Shown in pieces: positions 35,466 through 44,206 of a DNA stretch of 64,000 bases. The notes under the pieces were generated by a model, which had not been told where the DNA came from, ran no database searches, and saw only the letters and a list, made by a program, of their open reading frames with translations. The DNA comes from Brevundimonas sp. Leaf363. Lineage in GTDB: Bacteria > Pseudomonadota > Alphaproteobacteria > Caulobacterales > Caulobacteraceae. Position 1 is the first letter of the stretch, and every line of letters starts with the position of its first letter. The stretch covers positions 1-64,000 of the forward strand of contig NZ_LMPZ01000003.1 in NCBI RefSeq assembly GCF_001424025.1, given 5' to 3'. Both the position numbers and the translations under genes were made by a program.

Positions 35466-36866
35466 GTGACCAGCACCGTTGCCCGGCCCGACGCCGAGGA
35501 CCACGTCGCCCTCGATGAGGACTACGTCCTCACCGCCGCCTTCGTCGAGAAGGTGGTCGACGCCGCCGACGCCGCCGACGGCATGGGCCTGCGCGGTCTG
35601 CTCGAAGACCTGCACCCCGCCGACGTCGCGGACCTGATGGGCTTCCTGACGGCCGAGCACCGGGGCGTCGTCGTCCTGTGGCTGCCGCCGGAACTGCTGG
35701 CCGAGACCCTGCCCGAGCTGGACGACGGCATCCGCGAAGAGGTGCTGGAGCGCGTCCCCCACGGCACCCTGGCCGAGGCGCTGCAGGAGCTGGACTCCGA
35801 CGACGCCGCCGCCGTGGTCGAGGATCTGGAAGACGACCAGCGCGAGCGCGTTCTGGCCGCCATGCCCGAGACCGACCGCGCCGCGATCGAAAGCTCGCTG
35901 GGCTATGCGGAAGACTCCGCCGGCCGCCTGATGCAGCGCGAGGTGATGGCCGCGCCCCAATTCTGGACCGTCGGCGACACCATCGACCACGTCCGGCTTC
36001 AGGGCGACGACCTGCCCGAGCTATTTTTTGACGTCTACGTCGTCGATCCGCTGAACCGTCCCGTCGGTGGCATCCCCGTCAGCGGCCTGCTGCGCGCCGC
36101 CCGCGAGGCGCGCCTGACCGACATCATGGAGCCGATCAACGAGATCGCCGTCGATCAGGACCAGGAAGAGGTCGCCTACATTTTCGAAAAATACCACCTG
36201 ATCTCGGCGCCCGTCATCGATGCGGCGGGCCGTCTGGTCGGCCAGGTGACGGTCGACGACATCGTCAACATCATCCAGGAAGAGAACCGCGAGGACATCC
36301 TGCGCCTGGCCGGTGTGCGCGACGAGGATCGGGGCTCTTCGGTGGTGGAGATCGTCCAGGGCCGCGTGCCCTGGCTGGCCATCAACCTTTTCACCGCCGT
36401 CATCGGCGCCAGTGTGATCGGATGGTTCGAAGGCACGATCCAGCAGATCGTCGCCCTGGCGATCCTGATGCCCATCGTCTCCGCCATCGGCGGCAATGCG
36501 GGGACGCAGGCGCTGACCGTCACGGTGCGGGCGCTGGCGACGCGCGAGCTGAACAGCTCGAACGCCATGCGGACCTTCCTGCGCGAGCTTGTGGTCGGGG
36601 TGGCCAACGGCCTGATCCTGGCGCCCCTGATCGGTCTGGCCACCGCCCTGTGGTTCCGTGACGAGAATTGGCGCATCGGACTGGTCATCGGCGCCGCCAT
36701 GGTGCTGAACCTGGTGGTGGCGGCGACCGTAGGCGTTCTGACGCCCGTGACCTTGTCGAAACTGAAATTCGACCCGGCCGTCTCGTCGGCCGTCTTCGTC
36801 ACCGCGACGACCGATTTCTTCGGCTTCCTGATCTTCCTTGGCCTGGCGACGATTGTGTTGCTCTAG
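35466..36866 (+). CDS. mgtE: Magnesium transporter MgtE
   Basis: A 466-residue Mg2+ channel. The N-terminal superhelical domain (about 20-145) contains LHPADVADLMGFL. Two CBS domains follow (about 150-280; AEDSAGRLMQREVMAAPQFW and DQEEVAYIFEKYHLISAPVI), which sense cytoplasmic Mg2+. The C-terminal part has five membrane helices, with the pore-type motif PIVSAIGGNAGTQALTVTVR. The start is the GTG at 35466 after an AAGGGGGGCGACC ribosome site. It is a single gene with no visible M-box leader; the 70 bases upstream are the end of tRNA-Leu and a short spacer. The family assignment is firm. Confidence 0.96.
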   Translation: MTSTVARPDAEDHVALDEDYVLTAAFVEKVVDAADAADGMGLRGLLEDLHPADVADLMGFLTAEHRGVVVLWLPPELLAETLPELDDGIREEVLERVPHGTLAEALQELDSDDAAAVVEDLEDDQRERVLAAMPETDRAAIESSLGYAEDSAGRLMQREVMAAPQFWTVGDTIDHVRLQGDDLPELFFDVYVVDPLNRPVGGIPVSGLLRAAREARLTDIMEPINEIAVDQDQEEVAYIFEKYHLISAPVIDAAGRLVGQVTVDDIVNIIQEENREDILRLAGVRDEDRGSSVVEIVQGRVPWLAINLFTAVIGASVIGWFEGTIQQIVALAILMPIVSAIGGNAGTQALTVTVRALATRELNSSNAMRTFLRELVVGVANGLILAPLIGLATALWFRDENWRIGLVIGAAMVLNLVVAATVGVLTPVTLSKLKFDPAVSSAVFVTATTDFFGFLIFLGLATIVLL

Positions 36867-36941
36867 TTTCCAACCGGCCCGGCCTTTGCTGGCCGTATGA
36901 CGCGGGCTCTCGGCCCGTCTCGATTTGGAACAAGGTCTGCC

Positions 36942-38552
36942 GTGTCGGACACGACTGAAAAGCGTCTGAAGGTCTCGCGAGAAGGCGTCGTGCTCATCAA
37001 GAGCTTCGAGGGCTTCCGCGCCAGCGCCCAGCCGCGCCCCGACGGCGGCTGGGTCATCGGCTACGGTCACACCCGATCCGCGCGCGAGGGACTGACGGTC
37101 AGCGAGGCCGACGCCGAGTTGCTGCTGCAATACGACCTGATTCCGGTGGTGGGAACGCTGAACGACCGGGCGCCCGTCTGGATCAACCAGCACCAGTTCG
37201 ACGCGCTCGCCAGCTATGCCTTTTCCGTGGGGCTGGACCGCTTTGAGACCTCCCCGGTGCTTGAGCGGCTGCGCGCCGGGTCGGCCGACGAAGCCGCCGA
37301 CGCCATGGTCGGCTCGCCCGAGATCGCTCCGCCCGACGCCGTGTTGCGCCGCCGGGCCGCCGAGCGCGCCCTGTTCGTCGCCGACGCCGCCAGCCCAGTC
37401 ACCCTGGCCCAGTTGATGGCGGCGCCGCTGCCTCTGCCTGCCCCTCCGTCTCTCGCGGTGATCGAGCCCGCGCATGAGGAGACGCCGGTTTCGGAAGCTG
37501 CGGTCGCAGAGGACGCGGCCCAGACGTCGACCGAAGACGCACCGGCCGCCCCGGACGTCGAACCGGTCGTGACCCTTCCGGTCGAGGCGGAAGCTGAAGT
37601 CGCCACCTCTTCGACCGACGACGCTCTGGAAATCGCCGAAGCCGAGGTCACGCCCACGGTTCAGCCGGCGGAACCTCCGGCCGACGAGCCGGCAGCGATC
37701 GAAGAAGATGCGCCCGCCGAGACGACGCCGGAACCGACCGCAGAAGCTGTGATCCCGGATACCGGCGGCGAGGTCGAAGCGGACGCTGAGCCGGCCGTTG
37801 CAGACGCGACGCCCGCTGGAGCGCCCGTGGAAGCCGCGCTCGAGGCTGAGCCGATGGTCGACGCCATATCGTACGCAGCGCCCGAGATGGACACGCTCGT
37901 CGAGACCGAAGCCTCGTCGGCGCCTCTCGCCGCCTCGGCTTCGGCCAGTCTGCGGATGTCGCCCTACGCCGGCGTCCTGATCGGGCCGATCCCAGGACTG
38001 GATGGCGCCATGAGCGCGATCTCGCCGGCCCCGGCCGCCGGTCTGCAGGAAGCCGAGGCTCCGCCCGAGACGTCGGAACCGGTTGCGGTCGAAGACGTGA
38101 TCGAGGTCGAGACCAACACCTTCGAAAGCGCGCCGGACGCGCCCGTCTTGGATGCGCCTCGCCTGGTTCTGACCCCGCCCGACGAGGATGACTCCCCGAT
38201 CCTGCGCCCCCTGTGGTCCGAGGTTGACCGCGGCATCACCACCGCTGATGAATCGCCGCTTTTCGAAGAGGTGCTGCATCCGGCCTCCGCCTCTGTCCTG
38301 CGCCATGAGGCGGAGATCGCGCCGCGCCGGTCGGATTGGCCCGAGTTCGGCGCGTTTGCAGCCATGGGCGGGATCGGCCTGGTGTCCTTCGGCGCCGCTG
38401 TCGCCGGCTTCCGCAAGGCGGCCGAGGAAGGTCCTGACGGGGCCCAGCTGGCCATGGTCGGATGGGTTCTGCTGCTGATCGCCCTGGTCTGCGTGGGCGT
38501 GTCGGGCTACAACCTGTTCCGGGCATGGACAGCCGACCGCAAGGCCAACTAG
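36942..38552 (+). CDS. spmX: SpmX-like muramidase-domain developmental membrane protein
   Basis: About 536 residues. The N-terminal GH24 phage-lysozyme-like domain covers residues 8-140: [15 protein letters not shown] (equivalent of the catalytic Glu), [20 protein letters not shown] and [15 protein letters not shown]. Next comes a very long acidic Ala/Pro/Glu/Val-rich disordered region (about 155-440). Two C-terminal membrane helices follow (about 465-487 and 505-530). This order (muramidase, disordered region, two helices) is that of SpmX, which in Caulobacter localises and activates the kinase DivJ at the old pole and in Asticcacaulis positions stalks. The GTG start at 36942 was preferred to an ATG 15 codons upstream. 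The alternative is a generic lysozyme-family membrane protein. Confidence 0.85.
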   Translation: MSDTTEKRLKVSREGVVLIKSFEGFRASAQPRPDGGWVIGYGHTRSAREGLTVSEADAELLLQYDLIPVVGTLNDRAPVWINQHQFDALASYAFSVGLDRFETSPVLERLRAGSADEAADAMVGSPEIAPPDAVLRRRAAERALFVADAASPVTLAQLMAAPLPLPAPPSLAVIEPAHEETPVSEAAVAEDAAQTSTEDAPAAPDVEPVVTLPVEAEAEVATSSTDDALEIAEAEVTPTVQPAEPPADEPAAIEEDAPAETTPEPTAEAVIPDTGGEVEADAEPAVADATPAGAPVEAALEAEPMVDAISYAAPEMDTLVETEASSAPLAASASASLRMSPYAGVLIGPIPGLDGAMSAISPAPAAGLQEAEAPPETSEPVAVEDVIEVETNTFESAPDAPVLDAPRLVLTPPDEDDSPILRPLWSEVDRGITTADESPLFEEVLHPASASVLRHEAEIAPRRSDWPEFGAFAAMGGIGLVSFGAAVAGFRKAAEEGPDGAQLAMVGWVLLLIALVCVGVSGYNLFRAWTADRKAN

Positions 38553-38593
38553 CCTGCTTTGACCGGCCCTCGCAGGGTGCTAACCCCACGGGC

Positions 38594-39757
38594 ATGAGCA
38601 TTCCCAACGCACCCCAAAGCATGGAATTCGGCCTCGGCGAGAACGCCGACGCCATCCGCGAGACCACCGCCCGCTGGGCTGCCGACCGTCTGGCGCCGCG
38701 CGCCGCGGAAATCGACGAAACCAACACGTTCGCCCGCGACCTGTGGCCCGAGATGGGCGAACTGGGCCTGCACGGCATCACCGTCGAGGAAGAATACGGC
38801 GGCCTCGGCCTCGGTTATCTCGAACACGTCGTGGCGATGGAGGAGGTGTCGCGCGCCTCGGCCTCGATCGGCCTGAGCTACGGCGCCCACTCCAACCTGT
38901 GCGTCAACCAGATCCGGCGCTGGGGCACGCCCGAGCAGAAGGCGAAATATCTGCCCAAGCTGATCTCGGGGGAGCATCTGGGGTCGCTGGCCATGTCGGA
39001 GGCCGGCTCCGGCTCCGACGTCATGTCGATGCGCACCCGCGCCGAGAAGAAGGGCGACCGCTACGTCCTGAACGGCACGAAATTCTGGATCACCAACTCG
39101 CCCACCGCCGACACCCTGGTGGTCTACGCCCGCACCGGCGAGGGCAACGGCGGGGTCACCACCTTCCTGATCGAGAAGGGGATGAAGGGGTTCAGCGTCT
39201 CCAAGAAGCTGGACAAGATGGGCATGCGGGGGTCGGACACCGCCGAGCTGGTGTTCGAGGACTGCGAAGTGCCGGAAGACAACGTCATGGGCCCGCTGGG
39301 CGGCGGCGCCGGCGTGCTGATGAGCGGCCTGGATTATGAACGCACGGTCCTGTCCGGCGGGCCGCTAGGCATCATGCAGGCGGCGCTGGATGTCGTGCTG
39401 CCCTACGTCCGCGACCGCAAGCAGTTCGGCAAGGCCATCGGCAGCTTCCAACTGATGCAGGCCAAGGTGGCGGACATGTACGTCGCCCTGAACAGCGCCC
39501 GGACCTATGTCTACGCCGTCGCGCGCGCCTGCGACGCGGGTCGGACGACGCGATACGATGCGGCGGGCGCCATCCTGCTGGCGTCCGAGAATGCGGTGAA
39601 GGTGACGCTGGAGGCCGTTCAGGCTCTGGGCGGCGCCGGCTATACCAAGGAATGGCCGGTCGAACGGTTGGTCCGGGACGCCAAGCTCTACGACATCGGC
39701 GCGGGCACGAACGAGATCCGGCGGTTCCTGATCGGGCGGGAGCTGGTGGGCGGGTGA
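38594..39757 (+). CDS. ivd: Isovaleryl-CoA dehydrogenase
   Basis: A 387-residue FAD-dependent acyl-CoA dehydrogenase that makes 3-methylcrotonyl-CoA from isovaleryl-CoA in leucine catabolism, the step before the carboxylase encoded at 7-13 kb. Markers: [40 protein letters not shown] (typical of the IVD subgroup), [20 protein letters not shown] and the C-terminal [20 protein letters not shown]. The catalytic Glu lies in GLDYERTVL, as in IVD, where it is located in helix G. The start [12 protein letters not shown] at 38594 was chosen by family length. Its stop overlaps the next gene by 4 bp. Confidence 0.93.
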   Translation: MSIPNAPQSMEFGLGENADAIRETTARWAADRLAPRAAEIDETNTFARDLWPEMGELGLHGITVEEEYGGLGLGYLEHVVAMEEVSRASASIGLSYGAHSNLCVNQIRRWGTPEQKAKYLPKLISGEHLGSLAMSEAGSGSDVMSMRTRAEKKGDRYVLNGTKFWITNSPTADTLVVYARTGEGNGGVTTFLIEKGMKGFSVSKKLDKMGMRGSDTAELVFEDCEVPEDNVMGPLGGGAGVLMSGLDYERTVLSGGPLGIMQAALDVVLPYVRDRKQFGKAIGSFQLMQAKVADMYVALNSARTYVYAVARACDAGRTTRYDAAGAILLASENAVKVTLEAVQALGGAGYTKEWPVERLVRDAKLYDIGAGTNEIRRFLIGRELVGG

Positions 39758-40362
39758 CCACCTCGGCGGACAGGCTGGCGCGGGTTCCGGAGCCGGTTCT
39801 GGCCGACCTGCGTCGCCGCTACGCCGAGCCGCAGCGCGCCTATCACACCTGGGCCCACATTGCGGCGCTGCTGGGCTGGTTCGACCAGCGGGCGGACGGC
39901 TTGCGGGACGCCGATGCCGTCTTCCTGGCCATCCTGTTCCACGACGCGGTCTACGATCCGCGCGCCAAGGACAATGAGGCGAGAAGCGCGGCGCTGTTGG
40001 CGCAGAGCGCCCTGCCCGGTTTCGACGCCGCATCGGCGGCCAAGGCCGTTCGGCTCACCGAGGCGACGGCAGCGCATCGCATCCCCAATGGCCTCGCTGT
40101 TGATGAGACAGACGACATGGCCGAGTTCCTCGACATGGACCTGTCGATCCTGGCCGTGCCGTCGCGTGTGTTCAAAGCCTACGACCGAGCCATCCGGCGA
40201 GAGTACCGCCATGTGTCCTGGCCCTTCTATGGAATGGCGCGTCGACGCATCCTGAAGAGCTTCCTGGCGCGGCCGACGCTCTATTTCAGCGACTGGGGCC
40301 GGGCGACCTTTGAAGAAGCAGCGCGCGCCAACCTGCGTCGCAAGCTGCGTATCCGTGGCTGA
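39754..40362 (+). CDS. Predicted metal-dependent HD-superfamily phosphohydrolase
   Basis: A 202-residue soluble protein. It starts at GTG 39754, overlapping the ivd stop (GTGA). HD-domain metal ligands are recognisable: [24 protein letters not shown] and [19 protein letters not shown], with a C-terminal helical tail. It fits the COG4339 group of predicted HD phosphohydrolases of unknown substrate. Its end overlaps the start of the acetyltransferase gene by 8 bp, so ivd, this gene and the next may be one operon. Confidence 0.82.
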   Translation: MTTSADRLARVPEPVLADLRRRYAEPQRAYHTWAHIAALLGWFDQRADGLRDADAVFLAILFHDAVYDPRAKDNEARSAALLAQSALPGFDAASAAKAVRLTEATAAHRIPNGLAVDETDDMAEFLDMDLSILAVPSRVFKAYDRAIRREYRHVSWPFYGMARRRILKSFLARPTLYFSDWGRATFEEAARANLRRKLRIRG

Positions 40363-40846
40363 CAGTCTGATCCGCCCCCTGACCCCGGCCGACCTGCCTG
40401 CCGCTCTGGCGTTGCAGGCGGACGGCTATCCGGAGGCGTTGTGGGACGGCGAAGAGGCCTTCGTCAGCCGGATAGCCGTCGCCCCGGACTGGTGCTGGGC
40501 GCTGGAGCGGGAGGGGCGGCTGGAGGGGTATCTGCTGAGCCATCCCTGGACGTCGATGAGCCCGCCCGTGCCGGACACGACGCTCGAGCGGGCCGAGGGC
40601 GACATCTGGTACATCCATGATCTATCGACGGCGCGGGCGGCGCGCGGGCGCGGCGTCGGGCGTGCGCTGCTGGCGGCGTGCGAGGCGGCGCATCCGCAGA
40701 TCCGGCGCTCGGAGCTGGTGGCGGTGGACGGGGCCGAGCCTTTCTGGCGCCGGCTGGGGTGGCGGCCGGCGATGATCGGACCCGTCGTGGCCAAGGTCGC
40801 AAAGTACGGGCCGGCGGCGATCTATATGGCGCGCGATTGGGGCTGA
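40355..40846 (+). CDS. GNAT family N-acetyltransferase
   Basis: A 163-residue acetyltransferase. The N-terminus SLIRPLTPADLPAALALQ is GNAT-like, and the acetyl-CoA loop is seen in IHDLSTARAARGRGVGRALL (R/Q-x-x-G-x-G/A type). The C-terminal PFWRRLGWRP matches the usual final strand. The GTG at 40355 (VADSLIRPL) gives the family-sized protein and an 8-bp overlap with the upstream HD gene. The substrate is unknown. Confidence 0.88.
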   Translation: MADSLIRPLTPADLPAALALQADGYPEALWDGEEAFVSRIAVAPDWCWALEREGRLEGYLLSHPWTSMSPPVPDTTLERAEGDIWYIHDLSTARAARGRGVGRALLAACEAAHPQIRRSELVAVDGAEPFWRRLGWRPAMIGPVVAKVAKYGPAAIYMARDWG

Positions 40847-40895
40847 TCGGAACGGCGCCGGGCCTGGTCGGTTAGCCTCCGACAAGGAGACGCCC

Positions 40896-41084
40896 ATGCC
40901 CGCCAAATCCGCCGCCCAGCAGAAGGCCGCCGGCGCAGCACTCAGCGCCAAGCGCGGCGAGACGCCCAAGTCCGAACTCAAGGGCGCGTCCAGGCAGATG
41001 GTCGATACGATGACCGAAAAGCAGCTCGAGGACTTTGCGCACACCCAGCGCAAGGGAAAGCCCGAGCATGTCGGCGACCGCTGA
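40896..41084 (+). CDS. DUF3008 family small protein
   Basis: A 62-residue polar, basic protein, MPAKSAAQQKAAGAALSAKR, then a helix ending DTMTEKQLEDFAHTQRKGKP. It matches the DUF3008 family of short proteins of unknown function. An AAGGAGA ribosome site lies 8 nt before the ATG. It stands between the acetyltransferase and the ExoD-like genes. Confidence 0.85.
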   Translation: MPAKSAAQQKAAGAALSAKRGETPKSELKGASRQMVDTMTEKQLEDFAHTQRKGKPEHVGDR

Positions 41085-41124
41085 TCGGATGACAAACGTC
41101 GCGTTTCGCGCGTAACTCGATCCC

Positions 41125-41760
41125 ATGCGCCAGTGCGAAACCTCGACCGGGCGTCCGCGCGAGTTCTCCGCTGTGCTGGAGCGCATCGGCGCTCGCCCGG
41201 GCCAGAAACTGTTTCTGGGCGAGGTGGTCGAGGCGTTCGGGGAGCGCGCGTTCGGCGCCGTGATGCTGCTGTTCGCCATCATCAACATGCTGCCCTGGCC
41301 GCCCGGCGGCACGACGATCACCGGCGCCCCCTTGCTGTTTCTGTCGATGGAGCTGGCTTGGGGGCGCGACAGCCTGTGGCTGCCAGGGTGGATCGAGCGG
41401 GCGTCCATCAACCGCAAGACCTTTCGCGACCTGTCAGCCCACTTCATGAAGGCGATCCGCTTGAGCGAGAGGCTGTCTAAACCCCGGCTGGCTTTTCTGA
41501 GCGGGCCGTTCGGGCAGGGCCTGGTCGGGCTGGCGTGCCTGTTTCTGTCCATCGTCCTGGTGCTGCCGGTGTGGGGTGGCAACCTGGTCCCCGCGATCGC
41601 CATCGGCCTGTTTTCACTGGGGATCATGCAGCGAGACGGGCTTGCGATCATCCTGGGCTGGATCGTCACGGGGATCTCCGCTGCGATCATCGTCCTGGCC
41701 TGGCGCCTGATCGTCGGCGTCTTCGTCGAGGGCTGGGATTGGGTCCAAAATCTGGTTTGA
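41125..41760 (+). CDS. ExoD family membrane protein (paralogue 1)
   Basis: A 211-residue inner-membrane protein of the ExoD family, linked in rhizobia to exopolysaccharide synthesis and alkali tolerance. The family signature GEVVEAFGERAFGAVMLLFA lies at about 32-51, then INMLPWPPGGTTITGAPLLF. Four to five hydrophobic helices are predicted. It is followed 77 nt downstream by a second ExoD-like gene of similar length, so the pair arose by tandem duplication. The role in polysaccharide production is inferred from the family only. Confidence 0.87.
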   Translation: MRQCETSTGRPREFSAVLERIGARPGQKLFLGEVVEAFGERAFGAVMLLFAIINMLPWPPGGTTITGAPLLFLSMELAWGRDSLWLPGWIERASINRKTFRDLSAHFMKAIRLSERLSKPRLAFLSGPFGQGLVGLACLFLSIVLVLPVWGGNLVPAIAIGLFSLGIMQRDGLAIILGWIVTGISAAIIVLAWRLIVGVFVEGWDWVQNLV

Positions 41761-41837
41761 GACTTACCGATCGTTCAGTGGCGCTGCGTCCCGGCAACGC
41801 CTAGATGCACGTCACCCAATCGCGAGCGCCTCCGGCC

Positions 41838-42479
41838 ATGCCCGACTACGACTATCAGGCTGACGCGCGACCCTTCTCGAAGGTGGTCGCGGACATCGGC
41901 GGTCAGGACGATCCCAAGCTCTACCTGGGCGAATTGGTGAACGCGTTCGGCGAGCGCGGCATGGGTGCGATGATGCTGTTCTTCGGCCTGCTGAACCTGA
42001 TCGCCGGGGCAGTGCCGGGATCGACGACCATTCTGGGCATCCCGCTGCTGGTGGTTTCGATCCAGTTGGTGTTCCGCGGCGACCAGCTGTGGCTCCCGCG
42101 CTGGGCGTTGAGGCGCAGCATCGACCGCTCGACCTACCGCCGAGCGGTGGGACGCGCCCTACCCGCCCTCAGAAAGATAGAGCGCCTGACACGGCCACGC
42201 CTGTCGATCATGACCAGCGATGCATCGGAAATCCTGATCGGCGTGGTCAGCAGCGTGCTGTGCGTCATCCTGATCCTGCCGATCTGGGGCGGCAATCTGG
42301 CGCCGGCGCTGATCGTCGCCACGTTCGGCTTCGGCCTGATGCAGAGGGATGGCGCTCTGGTCATTGTCGGTTGGCTGATGTTCGCCGCCGCCGGGATCGC
42401 GGTGTGGCTGGCCTGGAACATCGTGTCCGAATTTCTGTTCGCCGGGCTTACCTGGGCCGGCAATCTGATCGGCCGGTAA
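41838..42479 (+). CDS. ExoD family membrane protein (paralogue 2)
   Basis: A 213-residue protein with the same architecture as its upstream neighbour: LGELVNAFGERGMGAMMLFF, GAVPGSTTILGIPLLVVSIQ, a basic middle (RRSIDRSTYRRAVGRALPAL) and two C-terminal hydrophobic segments including LPIWGGNLAPALIVATFGFG. The ATG at 41838 was chosen as the family-like start. The shared LPxWGGNL-PA motif in both paralogues supports duplication. Its stop codon directly abuts a terminator on the opposite strand. Confidence 0.87.
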   Translation: MPDYDYQADARPFSKVVADIGGQDDPKLYLGELVNAFGERGMGAMMLFFGLLNLIAGAVPGSTTILGIPLLVVSIQLVFRGDQLWLPRWALRRSIDRSTYRRAVGRALPALRKIERLTRPRLSIMTSDASEILIGVVSSVLCVILILPIWGGNLAPALIVATFGFGLMQRDGALVIVGWLMFAAAGIAVWLAWNIVSEFLFAGLTWAGNLIGR

Positions 42480-42481
42480 AG

Positions 42482-42514
42482 CAAAAGGGCCGCCGCGTCG
42501 CTGCGACGGCCCTT
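42482..42514 (-). terminator. Rho-independent terminator of the candidate small transcript
   Basis: On the minus strand AAGGGCCG (5' arm) and CGGCCCTT (3' arm) pair, with an inner 3-bp extension around a short loop, followed by TTGCTTT. The U-tract is on the minus strand, so it terminates RNA made from the 42.6 kb side, not the exoD genes. Confidence 0.75.
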
Positions 42515-42556
42515 CATTGTCTGATCGCGCTGCGATCGAAACCTTGCCTGAAAGGA

Positions 42557-42619
42557 TCAGGCCCGGGCCTCCAACGAGGTCCAGGTCGCGGCCGCTCGCG
42601 ATTGATGACAATGAGACAC
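42557..42619 (-). CDS. 20-codon ORF with 17-nt Shine-Dalgarno match
   Basis: It starts at GTG 42619 and stops at TGA 42559-42557. The peptide begins MSHCHQSRAAA and ends WTSLEARA; it is His/Arg/Ala-rich with one Cys and one Trp. The upstream GAAAGGAGGTGATCCAG is complementary to the last 17 bases of a standard 16S rRNA 3' end (CTGGATCACCTCCTTTC), far beyond a normal 5-7 nt match. The aligned spacing is close because the match runs into the start codon. The TGA is immediately followed by the anti-Shine-Dalgarno element. It may be a leader peptide, or the match may serve ribosome binding rather than peptide production. Confidence 0.5.
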   Translation of the reverse strand: MSHCHQSRAAATWTSLEARA

Positions 42620-42670
42620 TGGATCACCTCCTTTCAGATACGCGGCGCAAAGTCTGCCGCACGCACGGAG

Positions 42671-42697
42671 AGTTAGGCCGATCGGGCCGCTTGGCAA
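42671..42697 (-). promoter_or_regulatory. Weak candidate promoter of the small transcript
   Basis: Minus-strand TTGCCA (42697-42692) and CTAACT (42676-42671) are 15 nt apart. The pair resembles the Caulobacter housekeeping consensus (TTG... and GCTANAWC-type). Spacing and -10 are imperfect. Confidence 0.35.
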
Positions 42698-42726
42698 GCG
42701 CCCATATCAATAACGCCGGAACGCGA

Positions 42727-42758
42727 AAACGCCGGGAGGGGCGTCCCTCCCGGCGTTT
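42727..42758 (-). terminator. Rho-independent terminator of the flagellin gene
   Basis: A 14-bp perfect stem AAACGCCGGGAGGG / CCCTCCCGGCGTTT with a 4-nt loop. On the minus strand it is followed by TTTTCGCG, 19 nt after the flagellin stop codon. Confidence 0.92.
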
Positions 42759-42776
42759 CTTCGAACCCGAAGTGAT

Positions 42777-43607
42777 TTACTGGAACAGCGACAGAACGAG
42801 CTGCGGCGTCTGATTGGCGATGCTGAGCGCCTGGACCCCCAGCTGCTGCTTTGTCTGCAGGGCCTGGAGCTTCGCGCTTTCCTTCGCCAGATCGGCGTCC
42901 ACCAGGTTGCCGACGCCGGATTCCAGCGCGTCCGACAGCTTGCCCACGAAGGTGGTGTGGGTTTCCAGAGCCTTCGACTTGGTGCCCAGACGCGCCAGGG
43001 CGCCGGAGACATTGTCGATGGACTCATCCACATCCGTCAGGGCGGCCTGGGCCGCTGAAAGCGTGTCGATACCCTGCGAGGCGGTCACGGTGACGGTTGT
43101 GGACCCCAGCGACATGTCTTCGGCCGAAACCGTCAGGGACGAAGTCCCGTCGGCGTTGGCCAGAGCCTGGAAGCCGGTCGCGCTTTGTTCGAGCAGGTTG
43201 ACCCCGTTGAACTCGGCGTTGGCGGTGACGCTGGCGATCTGGTCGCGCAGCGCCTGGAAGTCCTCGTTCAGCGCCGTGCGCGCCGCGGAGCTGAGCGACT
43301 CGTCGGTCGCTGCAAGGGCCTTCTCCTTCATCTGCAGCAAGAGGTCGGAGACCGTCTCGCCCGCCGCCAGCGCCACATCGACCGCGGCGACACCACGATC
43401 GAGCGACTGTTTCACCGCGCTCAAGGCACCGATGTCGGAGCGTTGGCCCTGGGCAATCGCCCAGATGGCCCCGTTGTCCTTGGCTGAAGCCACCTTCTTG
43501 CCGGTGTTGATCCGGTTTTGGGTGATCTGCAGTTCGGTGTTGGTCGCGTTCAGGTTCTGGAGCGCGATCATCGCGCCCACGTTGGTGTTCACCGAGCTCG
43601 AGAGCAT
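42777..43607 (-). CDS. Flagellin
   Basis: A 276-residue flagellin, the filament subunit exported by the flagellar type III system. The N-terminal D0/D1 region (SVNTNVGAMIALQNLNATNT, QNRINTGKKVASAKDNGAIW) and the C-terminal region (LQALQTKQQLGVQALSIANQ) are conserved, and it ends LFQ. The variable central domain is minimal, which gives the short length typical of Caulobacterales (FljK/FljM type). It has a sigma-54 promoter, a strong terminator, and flaF, flbT and flmG upstream. No transport signal peptide is expected. Confidence 0.96.
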   Translation of the reverse strand: MLSSSVNTNVGAMIALQNLNATNTELQITQNRINTGKKVASAKDNGAIWAIAQGQRSDIGALSAVKQSLDRGVAAVDVALAAGETVSDLLLQMKEKALAATDESLSSAARTALNEDFQALRDQIASVTANAEFNGVNLLEQSATGFQALANADGTSSLTVSAEDMSLGSTTVTVTASQGIDTLSAAQAALTDVDESIDNVSGALARLGTKSKALETHTTFVGKLSDALESGVGNLVDADLAKESAKLQALQTKQQLGVQALSIANQTPQLVLSLFQ

Positions 43608-43682
43608 GGCGTAGTCCTTCCATTCTGGAATAGGTCAAACGGCCTTCTGGCCGCAGAACCGGTTCTGGTTCGCTGAAGGACA

Positions 43683-43700
43683 CAGCAAGGAGCGGGCCGC
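43683..43700 (-). promoter_or_regulatory. Sigma-54 promoter of the flagellin gene
   Basis: The minus strand reads GCGGCCCGCTCCTTGCTG. The invariant GG (43698-43697) and GC (43686-43685) are 10 nt apart, and the -12 element TTGC is perfect. The initiation site would be near 43673, about 66 nt before the flagellin ATG. RpoN/FlbD control of flagellins is established in Caulobacter. Confidence 0.75.
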
Positions 43701-43834
43701 GCGGAGTGCGCACAACCCTTTGCATCTGTTGAGTTATCGATGATCGTGCAGATGTCGCCCGGCAGGAATTGCCAAGGGCGGGTCGAGGCTTTTGCCTAGC
43801 AGCGGATCAGGGGTGGCGGCTCAGGGGTTGGGGC

Positions 43835-44206
43835 TCAGGCCGCCTGCTGGGCGGCGGGCGTCGGCGCCAGGCCCTGCATGATCGAGCGGTTGATGTCGAT
43901 CAGGGGACCGAAGTCCTCGTCGCCGCGCATCACGGCCGACGAGTGCCGGCTGACGAACAGGCTGATGGAGATGATCTGGGCGCGCATCGGCTTGGCCAGC
44001 GCGTTGTCGGGGTCGCTGCAATCGGTGGCGAGGGTCGTCCAGAGACGACGGTTCCAATCCAGGGCGTCGATGCGGGTCTTGACGTCCGTCGGGTGCGCCT
44101 CGGCGGCGCTCATCAGGGCGCGGGTCACCTGTCCGAACAGGCGATACTCCAGCTCCCGCGGCGTTTCAGTCCTGCTCGCCGCCGCCTTGTAAGCCTGAAG
44201 CGACAT
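43835..44206 (-). CDS. flaF: Flagellar biosynthesis regulator FlaF
   Basis: A 123-residue helical protein matching Fla[21 protein letters not shown] at the start, [15 protein letters not shown] in the middle, then LRAQ-like [12 protein letters not shown]. FlaF is needed for flagellin secretion and translation and opposes FlbT in Caulobacter. Its start overlaps the end of flbT by 41 bp, implying coupled translation. It lies between flbT and the flagellin gene on the same strand. Confidence 0.93.
   Translation of the reverse strand: MSLQAYKAAASRTETPRELEYRLFGQVTRALMSAAEAHPTDVKTRIDALDWNRRLWTTLATDCSDPDNALAKPMRAQIISISLFVSRHSSAVMRGDEDFGPLIDINRSIMQGLAPTPAAQQAA

Larger units (their letters stand above)
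42482..42664 (-). ncRNA. Candidate small transcript with a self-sequestering leader ORF
   Basis: An apparently self-contained unit between the flagellin terminator (42727-42758) and its own terminator at 42482-42514. It carries a GAAAGGAGGTGATCCAG Shine-Dalgarno stretch (42635-42619), a 20-codon ORF, and directly after the stop codon a TCCTTTCAG element (42556-42548). That element is the perfect complement of the CTGAAAGGA covering the Shine-Dalgarno (42637-42629). The 5' end is estimated from a weak promoter. No family is recognised; existence as RNA is inferred. Confidence 0.5.

Noticed and set aside
36021-38306. Minus-strand open frame of about 760 codons opposite mgtE and spmX.
   Set aside because: It spans two well-supported genes on the other strand; Arg/Gly-rich, no motifs.
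42617-42636. CACTGGATCACCTCCTTTC on the plus strand looks like the 3' end of 16S rRNA.
   Set aside because: No other 16S sequence is nearby. The match is better explained as an extended Shine-Dalgarno on the minus strand.
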